Positions 11,517-22,563 of a DNA stretch of 64,000 nt are shown piece after piece. Numbering within the stretch: position 1 is the first letter of the stretch; every line of letters starts with the position of its first letter. The DNA is from Owenia fusiformis. Its lineage: Eukaryota; Annelida; Polychaeta; Sabellida; Oweniidae. Below the pieces are notes generated by a model. The model was given only the letters and a program-made list of their open reading frames with translations. It had not been told where the DNA came from and did not search any database. The stretch lies in the NCBI GenBank assembly GCA_903813345.2, contig CAIIXF020000003.1, positions 7,151,815 to 7,215,814 of the forward strand. Reading direction: 5' to 3'. A program made the position numbers and the translations under genes.

Positions 11517-12501
11517 CATATATATGTAAATATAAAGTTATATAAGTATTGTTTTGTATTTAATCCACACATGCATTGTTTCCTAGACTTTGCATCTGTG
11601 CTACGGCACTCATGCCAAGATCCGGAAACAACACATTAATGGAGTAAATCATCCACAATGCATTGAGTCCTGGGCTAAATCCCTTATTTGTACATGCCCA
11701 CTCTTTACTTCAGCATATTATTAATGAGTATAATCTTATTATTGCTTACTTGTATTACTCAGCCATATTGGATATCTAATTACTGTAGAAAAAAACCATC
11801 TTATCAGTAAGATGACGAAAATACATGTACAGTATATGACAATGTTAATAATCTTTTGACAAATTCTCAGTATTTACAAAATGCTTACCTCTTTGATGTA
11901 GTTTACAAAGCTATGCTGTATTATCGGGATATTGACTTACGTAGTGTGAATAAAAAATGAGTTCTGAGAACTGGTTGTTTCATCAATAACTCGTCAATAT
12001 TTAACTAGATATAAGTTCCTTATAATGTTAACTGTTTGATAGCCTATTTGTTATTATAAGAAGTAGGTGATATATTTTAACTTTGTGATTACACACCCAG
12101 TCATAAATCAATTCAAACCTATTGCACTGACATTGGAAGGGGTGGAGGTTTTGACAAAATAAAGATTGGGCAGGGAAGAAGTAATTGTAAAAATTCTACT
12201 CCATGGGATAGCACTACATGTCAAAGTCCTGATCCTTCCCACTTGGGGTGTCTCAAGCAAACCTTTGATTGGAGATGGAAATATCCCTATACTAATGGAA
12301 ATATACTAAAGAATTTACTTGAATCCATTATCAATAAATGCAGATCAGTTCTTCACATATCTTTTGTAGAATTTAGTTACCTTAGTTTGTTTTTAATACT
12401 CCTCAGTAGTAACTTTCAGAAATGTTTTTAATCCTTTAGGCTAACTATGGATTGAACTGTTCATTTATTTTGGATTTCTTTTCACTCATATTAATATTTT
12501 T
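11517..12501. other. Intergenic, no gene recognised
   Basis: No supported coding or repeat structure. Confidence 0.5.
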
Positions 12502-13208
12502 ATCACACCATCGGTGGGATATAGTCGTCATACTGGTCTTGGTCGTGATCGTGGTCGTGATCGTGGTCGTGATCGTCCCGCTTTTTGTCATCGCCGTTTA
12601 AGGAAAACTGCTCATCAGATTTTCTCCAAATTCGCAGAGATGATAGAGCATATGAAGTACTAGAGCTGATTAACTTTTGGGTGGCCATCTTGTTTTCTGG
12701 CGGCCATTTTGAAGGTTTTTCGAAAAATCTTGTCATCACCATTTTAGGAAAACCGCTCATTGGATTTCCTTCAAATTTACACAAATGATAGAGGATATCA
12801 AGTACTAGAGCTGATTATCTTTTGGGCAGCCATCTTGTTTTCTGGCAGCCATTTTGAAGATTTTTTGAAAAATCTTGTCATCGCCATTTCAGAAAATCCG
12901 CTCATCGGATTTCCTTCAAATTTACACACATGATAGAGGATATCAAGTACTAGAGCTGATTGACTTTTGGGCGGCCATCTTGTTTTTTGGTGGCCATTTT
13001 GAAGGTTTTTCGAAAAATCTTGTCATCGCCATTTCAGGAAAACTGCTCATCGGATTTCCTTCAAATTTACACAAATGATAGAGGATATCAAGTACTAGAG
13101 CTGATTAACTTTTGGGCGGCCATCTTGTTTTCTTGTTCTTGAAATTTGTAAACATAATAGGAGAACAGTTTTCCTGGTTCATAGTGTCTGCCTATTTGAT
13201 GGTGTGAT
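12502..13208 (+). mobile_element. Element E: hairpin-headed, tandem-repeat element
   Basis: ATCACACCATC at 12502-12512 is inverted at 13198-13208. The head contains CACC-ATC-GGTG and GGGATATAG, as in element C. A GGTCGTGATCGT microsatellite follows at 12539-12575, in the place of the CCGT run of its relatives. About four 142-145 bp monomers (12588-13130) then alternate 'ggccattttgaaggtttttcg' with 'atagaggatatcaagtacta' sequence. The tail has a weak GTGA/TCAC hairpin after the inverted motif. There is no coding capacity. Confidence 0.65.
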
Positions 13209-13331
13209 CTCGTTCACGTCCTGTGCCTTGTTATAGTTAGATTGTTAATCAAAACTATAACCTTCATACGCTTGATTTATTTTGCCATGAACTGAATCTA
13301 TTCGTCAATTCAATTTGTTTTATTCTTAATT

Positions 13332-15185
13332 ATGTCACCACCAAAAGTGGTGACATATTGTTATGGTCTCCGTTTTTTTTGCGACGGCGGTTGGTGGTTG
13401 GCGTCCGGCGGTTGGCGTCCGGCGGTTGGCATCCGGCGTCTGTAACAATTTCTTACAACTTCCTATAACTTAACAAATACAGTTTAGACTGACTTCAATT
13501 TTTTTCTGAATCATCTACATGTTCTCAGAAGTTCAAATCTGACTTTAGATTTGACATTTGACCTTCAATGACCTTCTCAAGGTCAAAAAGGTCTTTTTTC
13601 AACTTGCTTCACATTGACTAAATTTTTTTTCAAAATCATCTACATGTTCTCAGAAATTCAAATCTGACTTTAGATTTGACATTTCACCTTCAAATCTGAC
13701 TTTAGATTTGACATTTGACCTTCAATGACCTTCTCAAGGTCAAAAAAGGTCAAAAAGGTCTGTTTTCAACTTGCTTCAAATTGACTAAATTTTTTTTTCA
13801 AAATCATCTACGTGTTCTCAGAAATTCAAATCTGACTTAAGATTTGACTTAAGATTTGACATTTGACCTTCAATGACCTTCTCAAGGTCAAAAAAGGTCA
13901 AAAAGGTCTGTTTTCAACTTGCTTCAAATTGACTAAAATATTTTTTCAAAATCATCTACATGTTCTCAGAAATTCAAATCTGACTTTAGATTTGACATTT
14001 GACCTTCAATTACCTTCTCAAGGTCAAAAAAGGTCAAAAAAGGTCAAAAAGGTCTGTTTTCAACATGCTTCAAATTGACTAAATTTTTTTTGTAAATCAT
14101 CTACGTGTTCTCAGAAATTCAAATCTGACTTAAGATTTGACATTTGACCTTCAATGACCTTCTCAAGGTCCAAAAAGGTCAAAAAGGTCTGTTTTCAACT
14201 TGCTTCAAATTGACTAAAAAAAATTTTCAAAATCATCTACGTGTTCTCAGAAACTCAAATCTGACTTTAGATTTGACTTAAGATTTGACATTTGACCTTC
14301 AATGACCTTCTCAAAGTCAAAAAAGGTCAAAAAGGTCTTTTTTCAACTTGCTTCAAATCGACTAAATTTTTTTTTCAAAATCATCTACATGTTCTCAGAA
14401 ATTCAAATCTGACTTTAGATTTGACATTTGACCTTCAATGACCTTCTCAATGTTAAAAAAGGTCAAAAAGGTATTTTTTCATCTTGCTTCAAATTGACTA
14501 ATTTTTTTTCAAAATCATCTACATGTTCTCAGAAATTCAAATATGACTTTAGATTTGACATTTGACCTTCAATGACCTTCTCAAGGTCAAAATAGGTCAA
14601 AAAGGTCTTTTTTCAACTTGCTTCAAATTGACTAATTTTTTTTTGAAAATCATCTACATGTTCTCAGAAATTCAAATCTGACTTTAGAAAAGACATTTGA
14701 CCTTTAATGACCTTCTCAATGTCAAAAAAGGTCAAAAAGGTATTTTTTCATCTTGCTTCAAATTGACTAAATTTTTTTTCAAAATCATCTTCATGTTCTC
14801 AGAAATTCAAATATGACTTTAGATTTGACTTTAGATTTGACATTTGACCTTCAATGACCTTCTCAAGGTCAAAAAAGGTCAAACAGGTCTTTTTTCAACT
14901 TGCTTCAAATTTACTAATTTTTTTTTCAAAATCATCTACATGTTCTCAGAAATTCAAATCTGACTTTAGATTTGACATTTGACCTTTAATGACCTTCTCA
15001 AGGTCAAAAAAGGTCAAAAAGGTCTGTTTTCAACTTGCTTCAAATTGACCCAATTTTTTTTTCAAAATCATCTACATCTTTTCAGAAGTTCAAATTTGAC
15101 TTTACAAGTTCTCAGAAGTTCAAATCTGACTTAAGTTTGAACTCATAATATTGTGAGCAACTAGGTGGTGACATTTTGTCATGTT
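13332..15185 (+). mobile_element. Element B: hairpin-headed element with 11-unit satellite core
   Basis: ATGTCACCACC at 13332-13342 opens a 9-bp hairpin (TGTCACCAC/GTGGTGACA) and recurs inverted at 15164-15174. The recurrence runs into a second hairpin, TGACA-TTT-TGTCA, at 15169-15181. A GGCGTCCGGCGGTTGGCGTC run follows the head. The core is about 11 monomers of 132-168 bp, each with CTTGCTTCAAATTGACTAA, ATCATCTACATGTTCTCAGA and repeated GGTCAAAAAGGTC. No ORF is conserved. Confidence 0.75.
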
Positions 15186-15429
15186 AATGCCTTGTTTTGT
15201 TTGCATTCAGTCCAAAAAATATGTCTTTGAAATTGCATTTTATAGTCTTATGTCAGTTACCTTAAGTTTAGTTTTTATACTGTGAATGTCACGACAGGTT
15301 TAATCTTTTCTTGAATGTAGTCAATTGACACTATGTATGTGTTGCCATGAATGTTGAATGTCATAGGGTTAATTTAATATTAGCAAAACAAGAACTGTTC
15401 AACTATTTAGGGACTTACACTATTTGATT

Positions 15430-15575
15430 CTAGGGAAATAAAATGAACATGAAAATGCACCATTTCATTCTCAGCACATAAAATGCACCTTTTTATTCTA
15501 GGGTCATAAAATGCACCTTTTTATTCTAGGGTCATAAAATGCACCTTTTTATTTTAGGGTCATGAAATGCACCAT
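15430..15575. repeat. Minisatellite, about 29 bp unit
   Basis: About five units contain AAAATGCACC, TTTTTATTCTAGGGTCAT or variants. The middle units are nearly identical. Confidence 0.8.
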
Positions 15576-16574
15576 TGTATTTAACCATGATAACAAGATG
15601 TTAATCAAGATGTTAATCATATTTTAAGTATCACATCATAAACTGACTCATATATTCTAATAATTCTTTTAGGGGATACGTTTCTGTTTCCATTATATTG
15701 AATATATATCAGAAATTAGTCTTCTATAACATAAATAGATGTCATGCTCAGCATGATCCATTGTAACTTAGTAGCTTTTAAGTCAAAGTCAGCATCATCT
15801 ATACATTAGTATGAAAGTGAAGTTTTGCAACTCTTCTTCATTATTGAATATTTTGATGGACAGCAATTTTTCAAACTTAGAATTCCACTTAAAGTCACTC
15901 ATTTTTCACTGAATTGATGCATTGCAAGTTTCATAAATCATTTGAAATCTTGAGTAAAGTACTTCTTATAAGTTGACCAGCATGCATAATCAATGAAGTT
16001 ATCCACAAGTGGTTCAAGTTCTGAGCAAATTTTGGACATTGGACAAGACTTGCATTTTTGACCAGAAGATCATGTGATTATCTAAGAGACAATTACGCAT
16101 CCAATTGGAAGGTTAAATTAATTCATGATTTTAAAAACATTTGAATTGTGAGAAATGGAGAGTACATGTAGTTACTGGATCTTTGCTGTTAAATTTGGGG
16201 ATGCTTGAGCATGGGTGACGAATTTACCTAAATTGTGACAAGTTTTTCTCATAATTTCATTTTTGAAAATATGACTTCTATTTTTCATATGCCAAGCTGT
16301 GTACTAATATGTTATAGGGAAATTTAGATGTCAATTTTTCTTTATCATACACAAATAGAAGATCCCGAAACTTCACCCATAAATGTGAAATTGATTTGTC
16401 AAAATAAAAATCTCCCTTTTATAAATGTGTGACGATCAATAATATACTAATGCAATCTAACAGTTAGAGGTGTTGACACAACGACCTCGAGCTGTGAACC
16501 CTTGAGTATTATTCCGGGATCAGGCCTTTTATACTAAATGAAACCAGAAACGAGCGTTCGATTTGCTAAACTCT
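15576..16574. other. Intergenic, no gene recognised
   Basis: No supported feature; AT-rich single-copy-looking sequence. Confidence 0.5.
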
Positions 16575-16676
16575 TTTAAAGGGAACTTTCTGCTATACTT
16601 TCTACTATACCCGTCATGTTATGTGACCCAAATGAGCCATCTGGCGGTGAACGTGGTAACTACCTACTCACATCTG
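16575..16676 (-). mobile_element. MITE family G, truncated inverted copy
   Basis: The reverse complement reads CAGATGTGAGTAGGTAGTTACC and continues with the landmarks of the 5886-6312 left half (GGTGG/GATGGCT, GGGTCA-ATA-CATG, GGGTATAG). Confidence 0.7.
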
Positions 16677-16734
16677 AGTTATTCTTCGGTTATTCAACTA
16701 TAACTTCATATTTCAGTTTTCCATTCTTTTTATT

Positions 16735-16890
16735 TCACAATATGAACACATTTTAGCATTTGTACATATACATTATGAACACATTTTAGCATTTGTACAT
16801 ATATGAACACATTTTAACATTTGTACATATATGAACAGATTTTAGCATTTGTACATATATGAACAGATTTTAGCATTCGTACATATATAA
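16735..16890. repeat. Minisatellite, about 28-36 bp unit
   Basis: Five units of TATGAACA-ATTTTAGCATTTGTACATA occur with small changes. Confidence 0.8.
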
Positions 16891-17019
16891 TGCCATAATC
16901 ACAGATTGCACTTTACAATAAATACAATTAATAATAAAGAGATAAAATACTACACAATTTACTTCCATATTAACAATTAATTCAGTTATTAGGCCCAGGA
17001 AATGCAAATTCTCTACATA

Positions 17020-17393
17020 CAAGGTGTCCCCCAAAAATTGTACACAATTGAAACATAAATAATGGGTTTTTTTCATCAAAAAAGCTGAGCTTTGCACATT
17101 ATAAAGAGAATTTATTTTCCAATTTGCTATTAAGTATGTATAGAAATTTGTAATTTACTTACGAAAAATTTTAACATTTTAGATGACATGCTCTTAATGG
17201 TCTCCATAAGAGCCGAATGTGATTCCAAAGGTGGAAAAATGGGTGACAATACTAAAACAAGTTTTTTCCTAGAACTATAGAGTTATACTTCGTGAAACTT
17301 TCAGATATTTATGATAATTTGAGCTTGTCAGATGTCCAAATTTCAAGAATATTCATGTTTTGTCTCTGGTCCAGTGTATTTTGAGACACCCTG
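17020..17393. mobile_element. Mariner-like MITE (374 bp), TA target duplication
   Basis: The left end CAAGGTGTCCCCCAAAA and the right end TTTTGAGACACCCTG are imperfect inverted repeats flanked by TA (17018-17019 and 17394-17395). There is no transposase reading frame. Confidence 0.7.
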
Positions 17394-17395
17394 TA

Positions 17396-19446
17396 ATTAC
17401 ACGAAGTATGAGTACCTTTCACATGTGTGCCTGGGGACTCAAATATTACACTGTAATGTAAATGTAGCACATTCTGTCTTAGTATGAGTATATACAATAT
17501 GTTGCACCTATTCCCAGTATTCCAGTGTACTTTTCACTTATGATATGACATTTCTAAGGTATTTATGTTACTTTATGTTAGAAAATTATATTCAGAATTT
17601 TTAATCATGAGTATACTTAAGTATAATGTACCTCCATCCAATCAGTCTTCTGTCTCCTTGTATATCCCCAATGTCACTTCCTGCCCTACCCCCCCCCCTC
17701 TCCCCTTTACCCAACCCCCTGTTTTTATTATTTCCATAACAGTGCTTAATCATACTTTTGACATAAGTTTAGTATAATAGAATATTATGTTCGTCTCAGA
17801 TTCTAAACCTCTTTATCAATTGCCATTTCAAAAATATTTATTAACACATTCAAGGAACTCATTTTGACATGCAGACGTAATAATTATGCATTTCCTTTAT
17901 TCTTGGAAACTAAAGGTCTCCATGGCAATAAATCATTATTGAAGCAAATATTTTTTTGGCATCTCATCAAGGATTTCAATGAATTGATTGATTAATAGTT
18001 GTCCCTCAAATAATTATTTCTTGAAATTGTTTTCTTGGTCTGTTTTTTATCACTATCCATATCCTATTTTTATATCAATTTTGATGACTTCAAACTTGAT
18101 GACTGGGAAATTCATAATAATTCATAATATTTCATGAAATTCATACAATTCATGAAAGTCTATTGTTACAAAAATCATTGAATTTAATTTTCAATAGTGG
18201 CTTTGAGAAAAAGCTCATGTTAGAATAGAATATTCAGTGTACGTTAAGATTTGACAAAAATCCTGCCTTAAATTGATGAACATCTAAAAACACTGACTAT
18301 AGTGTACATTATTTCTCTGTTCTTTGCTACATATCTAGTTTTCATATCTACATAAATGAACTCTACAAAAATAAACAATATTACATTAAGAGAGAAACAA
18401 TTAAACCTTAGGAACCTGACAATGTATCTTACACATTTTTCTGGACATCTTGACCAGCATCATTTTCCTCTGTTTTGTCCAATCTTAACATTTATTTTTT
18501 CACAAATCTGATAGCATGATGTCTTCTTAACCTCTTGAATCCCAGGCTTTAAATTGGTTTGAAAGCAGAGAATTTTAATTTTTTCCAGTTTTTGACATTT
18601 TACTAGACAAATATACAATAGGTGATGCTCATCTTAGTAAAATTAGGCAGCAGAGGTCATTTCTACACATTTTTTATGAACTGGATGAAGATTGTTCAAA
18701 TTAGAGCAATTTTTGTGAAACATTTTGTGACCGATTATCTCGTCATTCTACAGTAGGTTTCAAGGTCATTTCGTTGGTAACAAGAAATCTTGTCATTCTG
18801 GGTAGTCAAGATGTTAAATAGGTTATGGTTCCCTAAGATCCTAGAATACATTCCTTACATAAATTATGCCATGTCTTACAGTACATGCACAGATAAACAT
18901 GTTCGTATATGAACAATTCTCTAATAATTTGAAATACACATATTAGCCAATCTCATACATGTATAATTTCACGTTGACTTTGTATTTTGGTACTTTTCAT
19001 TGTACAGTAATGTATGATTTTCTGTTTTAAGTTCACTTTAACAATACTCTATACACAAATACATATTTCCTTAACTCTCTTTTCGACCTATATCTCTATA
19101 ATTATGTCATATGGAGTTGTCTTTTTATTGATATCTTTCTATATTCCTTCATAGTTCTTGTGTATGTACATTTTTACACTTTTTGGACAGCCCTCGTACT
19201 TTTGATTTTACAACATAATCACCATTCAATTGTTCTCCATACTAGGCTACTGATTTAACCTTATACAGAGTACAAGGTTGTATAATAATATTTACACACA
19301 CAATAAGTAGGACTAGAGTTTTCTCTGAGCGTCTGCCTCATTTATATTGTATGAGGCTATGAACACAGCCAATCCAAATCCAAGTTGAATCCATTACCGA
19401 AAATCCACAGGGATTCCATGTGGATCAGATTATCGCTGTATGTCAG
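17396..19446. other. 3' flank of the receptor gene, no other gene recognised
   Basis: AT-rich. The 3' UTR of the receptor gene (minus strand) should lie in the right part, but I could not fix its end. A C-rich tract lies at about 17685-17720. Confidence 0.4.
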
Positions 19447-20712
19447 CTACTGTGGGGTGGTAGCAATCTGGGCTTCAGCCCCATTTATAGTATATACCCC
19501 CTCATCTTGTTCATACTCTACTGGTCCATCCTCAACCTTCTCTTCAGCTCCTTTTGGTAGCAGCTCCTCTTGCTGCTTTGTCTTCATCATTGGGCTTTTC
19601 TCAGAAGTACAATCTGCCATGATTTTGTCCAGATTTTTAGGATTACTGGGTGTGCGGTCAATGTAGAGACTGCTGAATTGTGTGAACGATACACTCGAAC
19701 CCTTAACACGGGATAGTGATTTAAGGGGTGTGCCTCGTCCTTTGTGGAGGATAATGTATCTCCATTGTTGGACCATATGCTTCATTGTCTTTACAAATTT
19801 TTGATTGAATACACAATATAAGATGAAATTAAGGGATTGATTAATGTTAACGAGAATGTTGCTAACTATAGCAAGAGCACGGAAAAACGTAGATCCGACA
19901 AAGTTATTGTAGCTTTCTCCTTTCCCGAAGATTCCTCTCGCGATGTGCCGGTTGGCAATCACCGAGGGTGTAAAACAAATGAGGAACAGGATAACGATGC
20001 TTATAAGAGTGACCGTTAGTCGTTTCTGGTCTCTTGTTTGATATTCAGTTGATGATGACATTTTGGGTTTGAGACTTTCACGTCGTGTCTGGGCCCGCCA
20101 AACAATAATAATGAGACAGATATTCAGTATGCCCAAAATGAAGATTGGGATAAGCTGTATTGTAGTAACATGGAACCATGTAATTCCGTGATAGATTGAA
20201 CTTTGTTCAAATGCCGTTGAAGCGTATTGGTACTTCACTGTACTATTTGGCTTGTTTTCAACATCCATACAAAAGAATAGAGGAATGTTGATCAGACAGG
20301 CCACAAGATAGGTGATGATTATCGCGCGTTGTGCTATTGTCTTTGTGCAAATGTCTTTCGCATGTAGCGGATACCTGACAAAAATAAACCTCTCTAGGGT
20401 GAGAACAACGGTGATGAATATTCCCGTAGTTGAGGTCATGTTCGCAAGTGGGAAATACACCTTGACATCGAATACTTTCCATTCATAACTAGTGTCATCA
20501 GATGCCCTTGAGAAAGTACCATGTATAAAGGTCAAGGTCAAAGTTGAAAGGTCAGCCACAGCAAGGCCTGTGAGATAGCTGTATGGAGATTCGTGAAGAC
20601 GCTTGCGTGTCAGAACCAAAAGGTTAAATATGTTACAGATGATGCCAAATATGCAAATGCAGGGATTGATAAACGTGAAGACCACCCTCTCGAATTCTTC
20701 AATGTCACTCAT
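19447..20712 (-). CDS. Rhodopsin-family GPCR, FMRFamide/peptide-receptor-like
   Basis: A single uninterrupted frame encodes 421 residues with seven hydrophobic segments at about 11-35, 44-66, 85-110, 128-148, 182-205, 231-254 and 277-301. Typical landmarks are N28 (CNIFNLLVL) in helix 1, LAVAD at 50-54 in helix 2, LTLERF at 104-109 in place of DRY, a CFTP motif at 246-249 in helix 6, and NFILY at 295-299 in place of NPxxY. The NFxxY form and the NPCICIFGIICN start resemble invertebrate FMRFamide-type neuropeptide receptors; the exact ligand cannot be told. A glycosylation site N156-S-T lies in extracellular loop 2. The long cytoplasmic tail (about 305-421) is Ser/Thr-rich, then acidic. The ATG follows an in-frame TGA at 20773-20775, so the start is well set. 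The receptor should act in the plasma membrane through G proteins. I see no cysteine at the usual top of helix 3. Confidence 0.88.
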   Translation of the reverse strand: MSDIEEFERVVFTFINPCICIFGIICNIFNLLVLTRKRLHESPYSYLTGLAVADLSTLTLTFIHGTFSRASDDTSYEWKVFDVKVYFPLANMTSTTGIFITVVLTLERFIFVRYPLHAKDICTKTIAQRAIIITYLVACLINIPLFFCMDVENKPNSTVKYQYASTAFEQSSIYHGITWFHVTTIQLIPIFILGILNICLIIIVWRAQTRRESLKPKMSSSTEYQTRDQKRLTVTLISIVILFLICFTPSVIANRHIARGIFGKGESYNNFVGSTFFRALAIVSNILVNINQSLNFILYCVFNQKFVKTMKHMVQQWRYIILHKGRGTPLKSLSRVKGSSVSFTQFSSLYIDRTPSNPKNLDKIMADCTSEKSPMMKTKQQEELLPKGAEEKVEDGPVEYEQDEGVYTINGAEAQIATTPQ

Positions 20713-22563
20713 GGCTCTGTTGTTGTTGGTTATCTTGCTTTTCGGTGTATAGATATTCCTGTCTCTATTACCTCATTCACGTAAACAATCCTCTTTATGT
20801 ATACTGTTTTTATTACTATATCCAGTTATACACAACAGAATCGGCAATTGTGCAGTGTAATTAAAAGTTGAACATTACATGTAAGTCTGCTGTTAATTGC
20901 TGTAGTTTCATTACCATTTCAGTTATCTCACCTTCATCGTTAGCATTTGTACAGCTCATTTTGAATGTTTCTTTTCATATATTGGCTTTTTGAATTTGTC
21001 TCATTCACAAGCACTGTGGAATTAAACCTTTGTTCTATTTGTTTAATATCTCTTTATATCACAGTTGTATGTATCACTATTTGATCTTGTCTTAAACACA
21101 AGCTCTTTGTGGAATTAAACTGTTGTTCTATTCTTCTATTTGTTTAGTGTCTCTTTATACGGCAGCTGACGATGATGATTGCATCATATCCCAGTCTAAA
21201 GTGCACAGTTGTTATGATAATTATAGTCTTTATTTTAGCGGCTGTTACTCCGTAATAACACCCTAATGATCCTTCCTAACTTCGATTAACTTATTGACGC
21301 ATTTGATGTAGTCATTTATCAAGTCTTAAGTTACAAAGTACATTTAGTATGGAGACTATAGACTTAACTTAATGTCTCTGATATCTAACACTGTTTCGCC
21401 CATTATATTCCTCCGCACCTTAATTACTGTTTTTACCATCCATTAGGGGCTTTAATAATGGATATATCTGCTTGTTGTCAATTTGTTAATGTCGGACCCG
21501 AGGTTCTTCAAATTGTTACCTGGAATCATAAAAAGATACAAAACTCTTGAATGTGCTTATTATCTCTTTAAAGAAATATTGTGTAATTTACAGGTATTAA
21601 CCAGAGGCCATTAAAAGAACATTCGTAAAGTAAGGAATTCCTACAGTCCGTTTTTCTGACTTACAATGACATCATTGCATCCAAGATAGCAATAATGGAT
21701 TTAAGAATTCTTTAACTTTACGAAGTTTCTGTTAACCCTGAGCTTTATCATTGCAGCACTTAAATGAGAATTTCAAAAAGGAGTAGTCATTTACTTAAAG
21801 GGTCTGTACAAGTTTCAGATCAGATAAAAAAATACCTACTGAAATATACATGCAAGGAAAACAAGATATATGATTTTTATTTAACTTCTGATTTTAAGTC
21901 TAAGAAACCTTAAACTATACAGAAAGTGATAACTTCTCGTGGTATTTTGGTGGGCAATACCTCATTGGTATATTCCATATTTTGTGTTTCTTACTCAAAG
22001 ATAGAGCCCAAACCCCCTCCTGATGATTTAGCCCGGAAATCTTTCATGTGACGCCATACACAGACATGCAAGTATACTCCACAATATTTTATATAAATTT
22101 CAGACCTCTCGTCAAACACCCTGAATTACATAATGGCAAACTAACTTTGCCTGAACAGTAGACTCTCATTAGACTGCCCTTATATCTCAATGAAATATAA
22201 TATTAGTTCACTTTAGAATTATTGTAAATCATACCTAGCTATAATACTCAATAATGCCAGTTGTATATAATTACCATGACGATTACATGACATAATTTGA
22301 ATTACACGAACTAGAAATTAGTTTCATTATGTTTAGTCAATGAAAGTGGCATTTTTATAGTTCATAATTGTCTGACAGGGATTAGAAAAGCACACATTGT
22401 ATGCCACCTCCTTGTTATTAATTTTCCCAATGCAAGGTTACAAAATCATCTGCCTCTTATAGCCCAAGCCATTGTGACCCCTCACCCACTACTTGAGGCT
22501 TTCTCACACACATATGAGTAAAGGAAACAGGGGTCCATTATAGTCTTGGGGCAAACCTAGCCT
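20713..22563. other. 5' flank of the receptor gene, no gene recognised
   Basis: The receptor's promoter or 5' exons should lie here, but no signal can be fixed. Two diverged copies of a roughly 110-bp segment (landmarks GTGGAATTAAAC, GTTCTATTTGTTTA and TCTCTTTATA) lie at about 20995-21060 and 21095-21160. Confidence 0.45.

Noticed and set aside
12502-13208. Ordinary cut-and-paste MITE interpretation for elements A-F
   Set aside because: The inverted motifs are followed by an extra conserved hairpin tail in the best cases (A, C, D), and the one readable empty site shows no duplication longer than TT.
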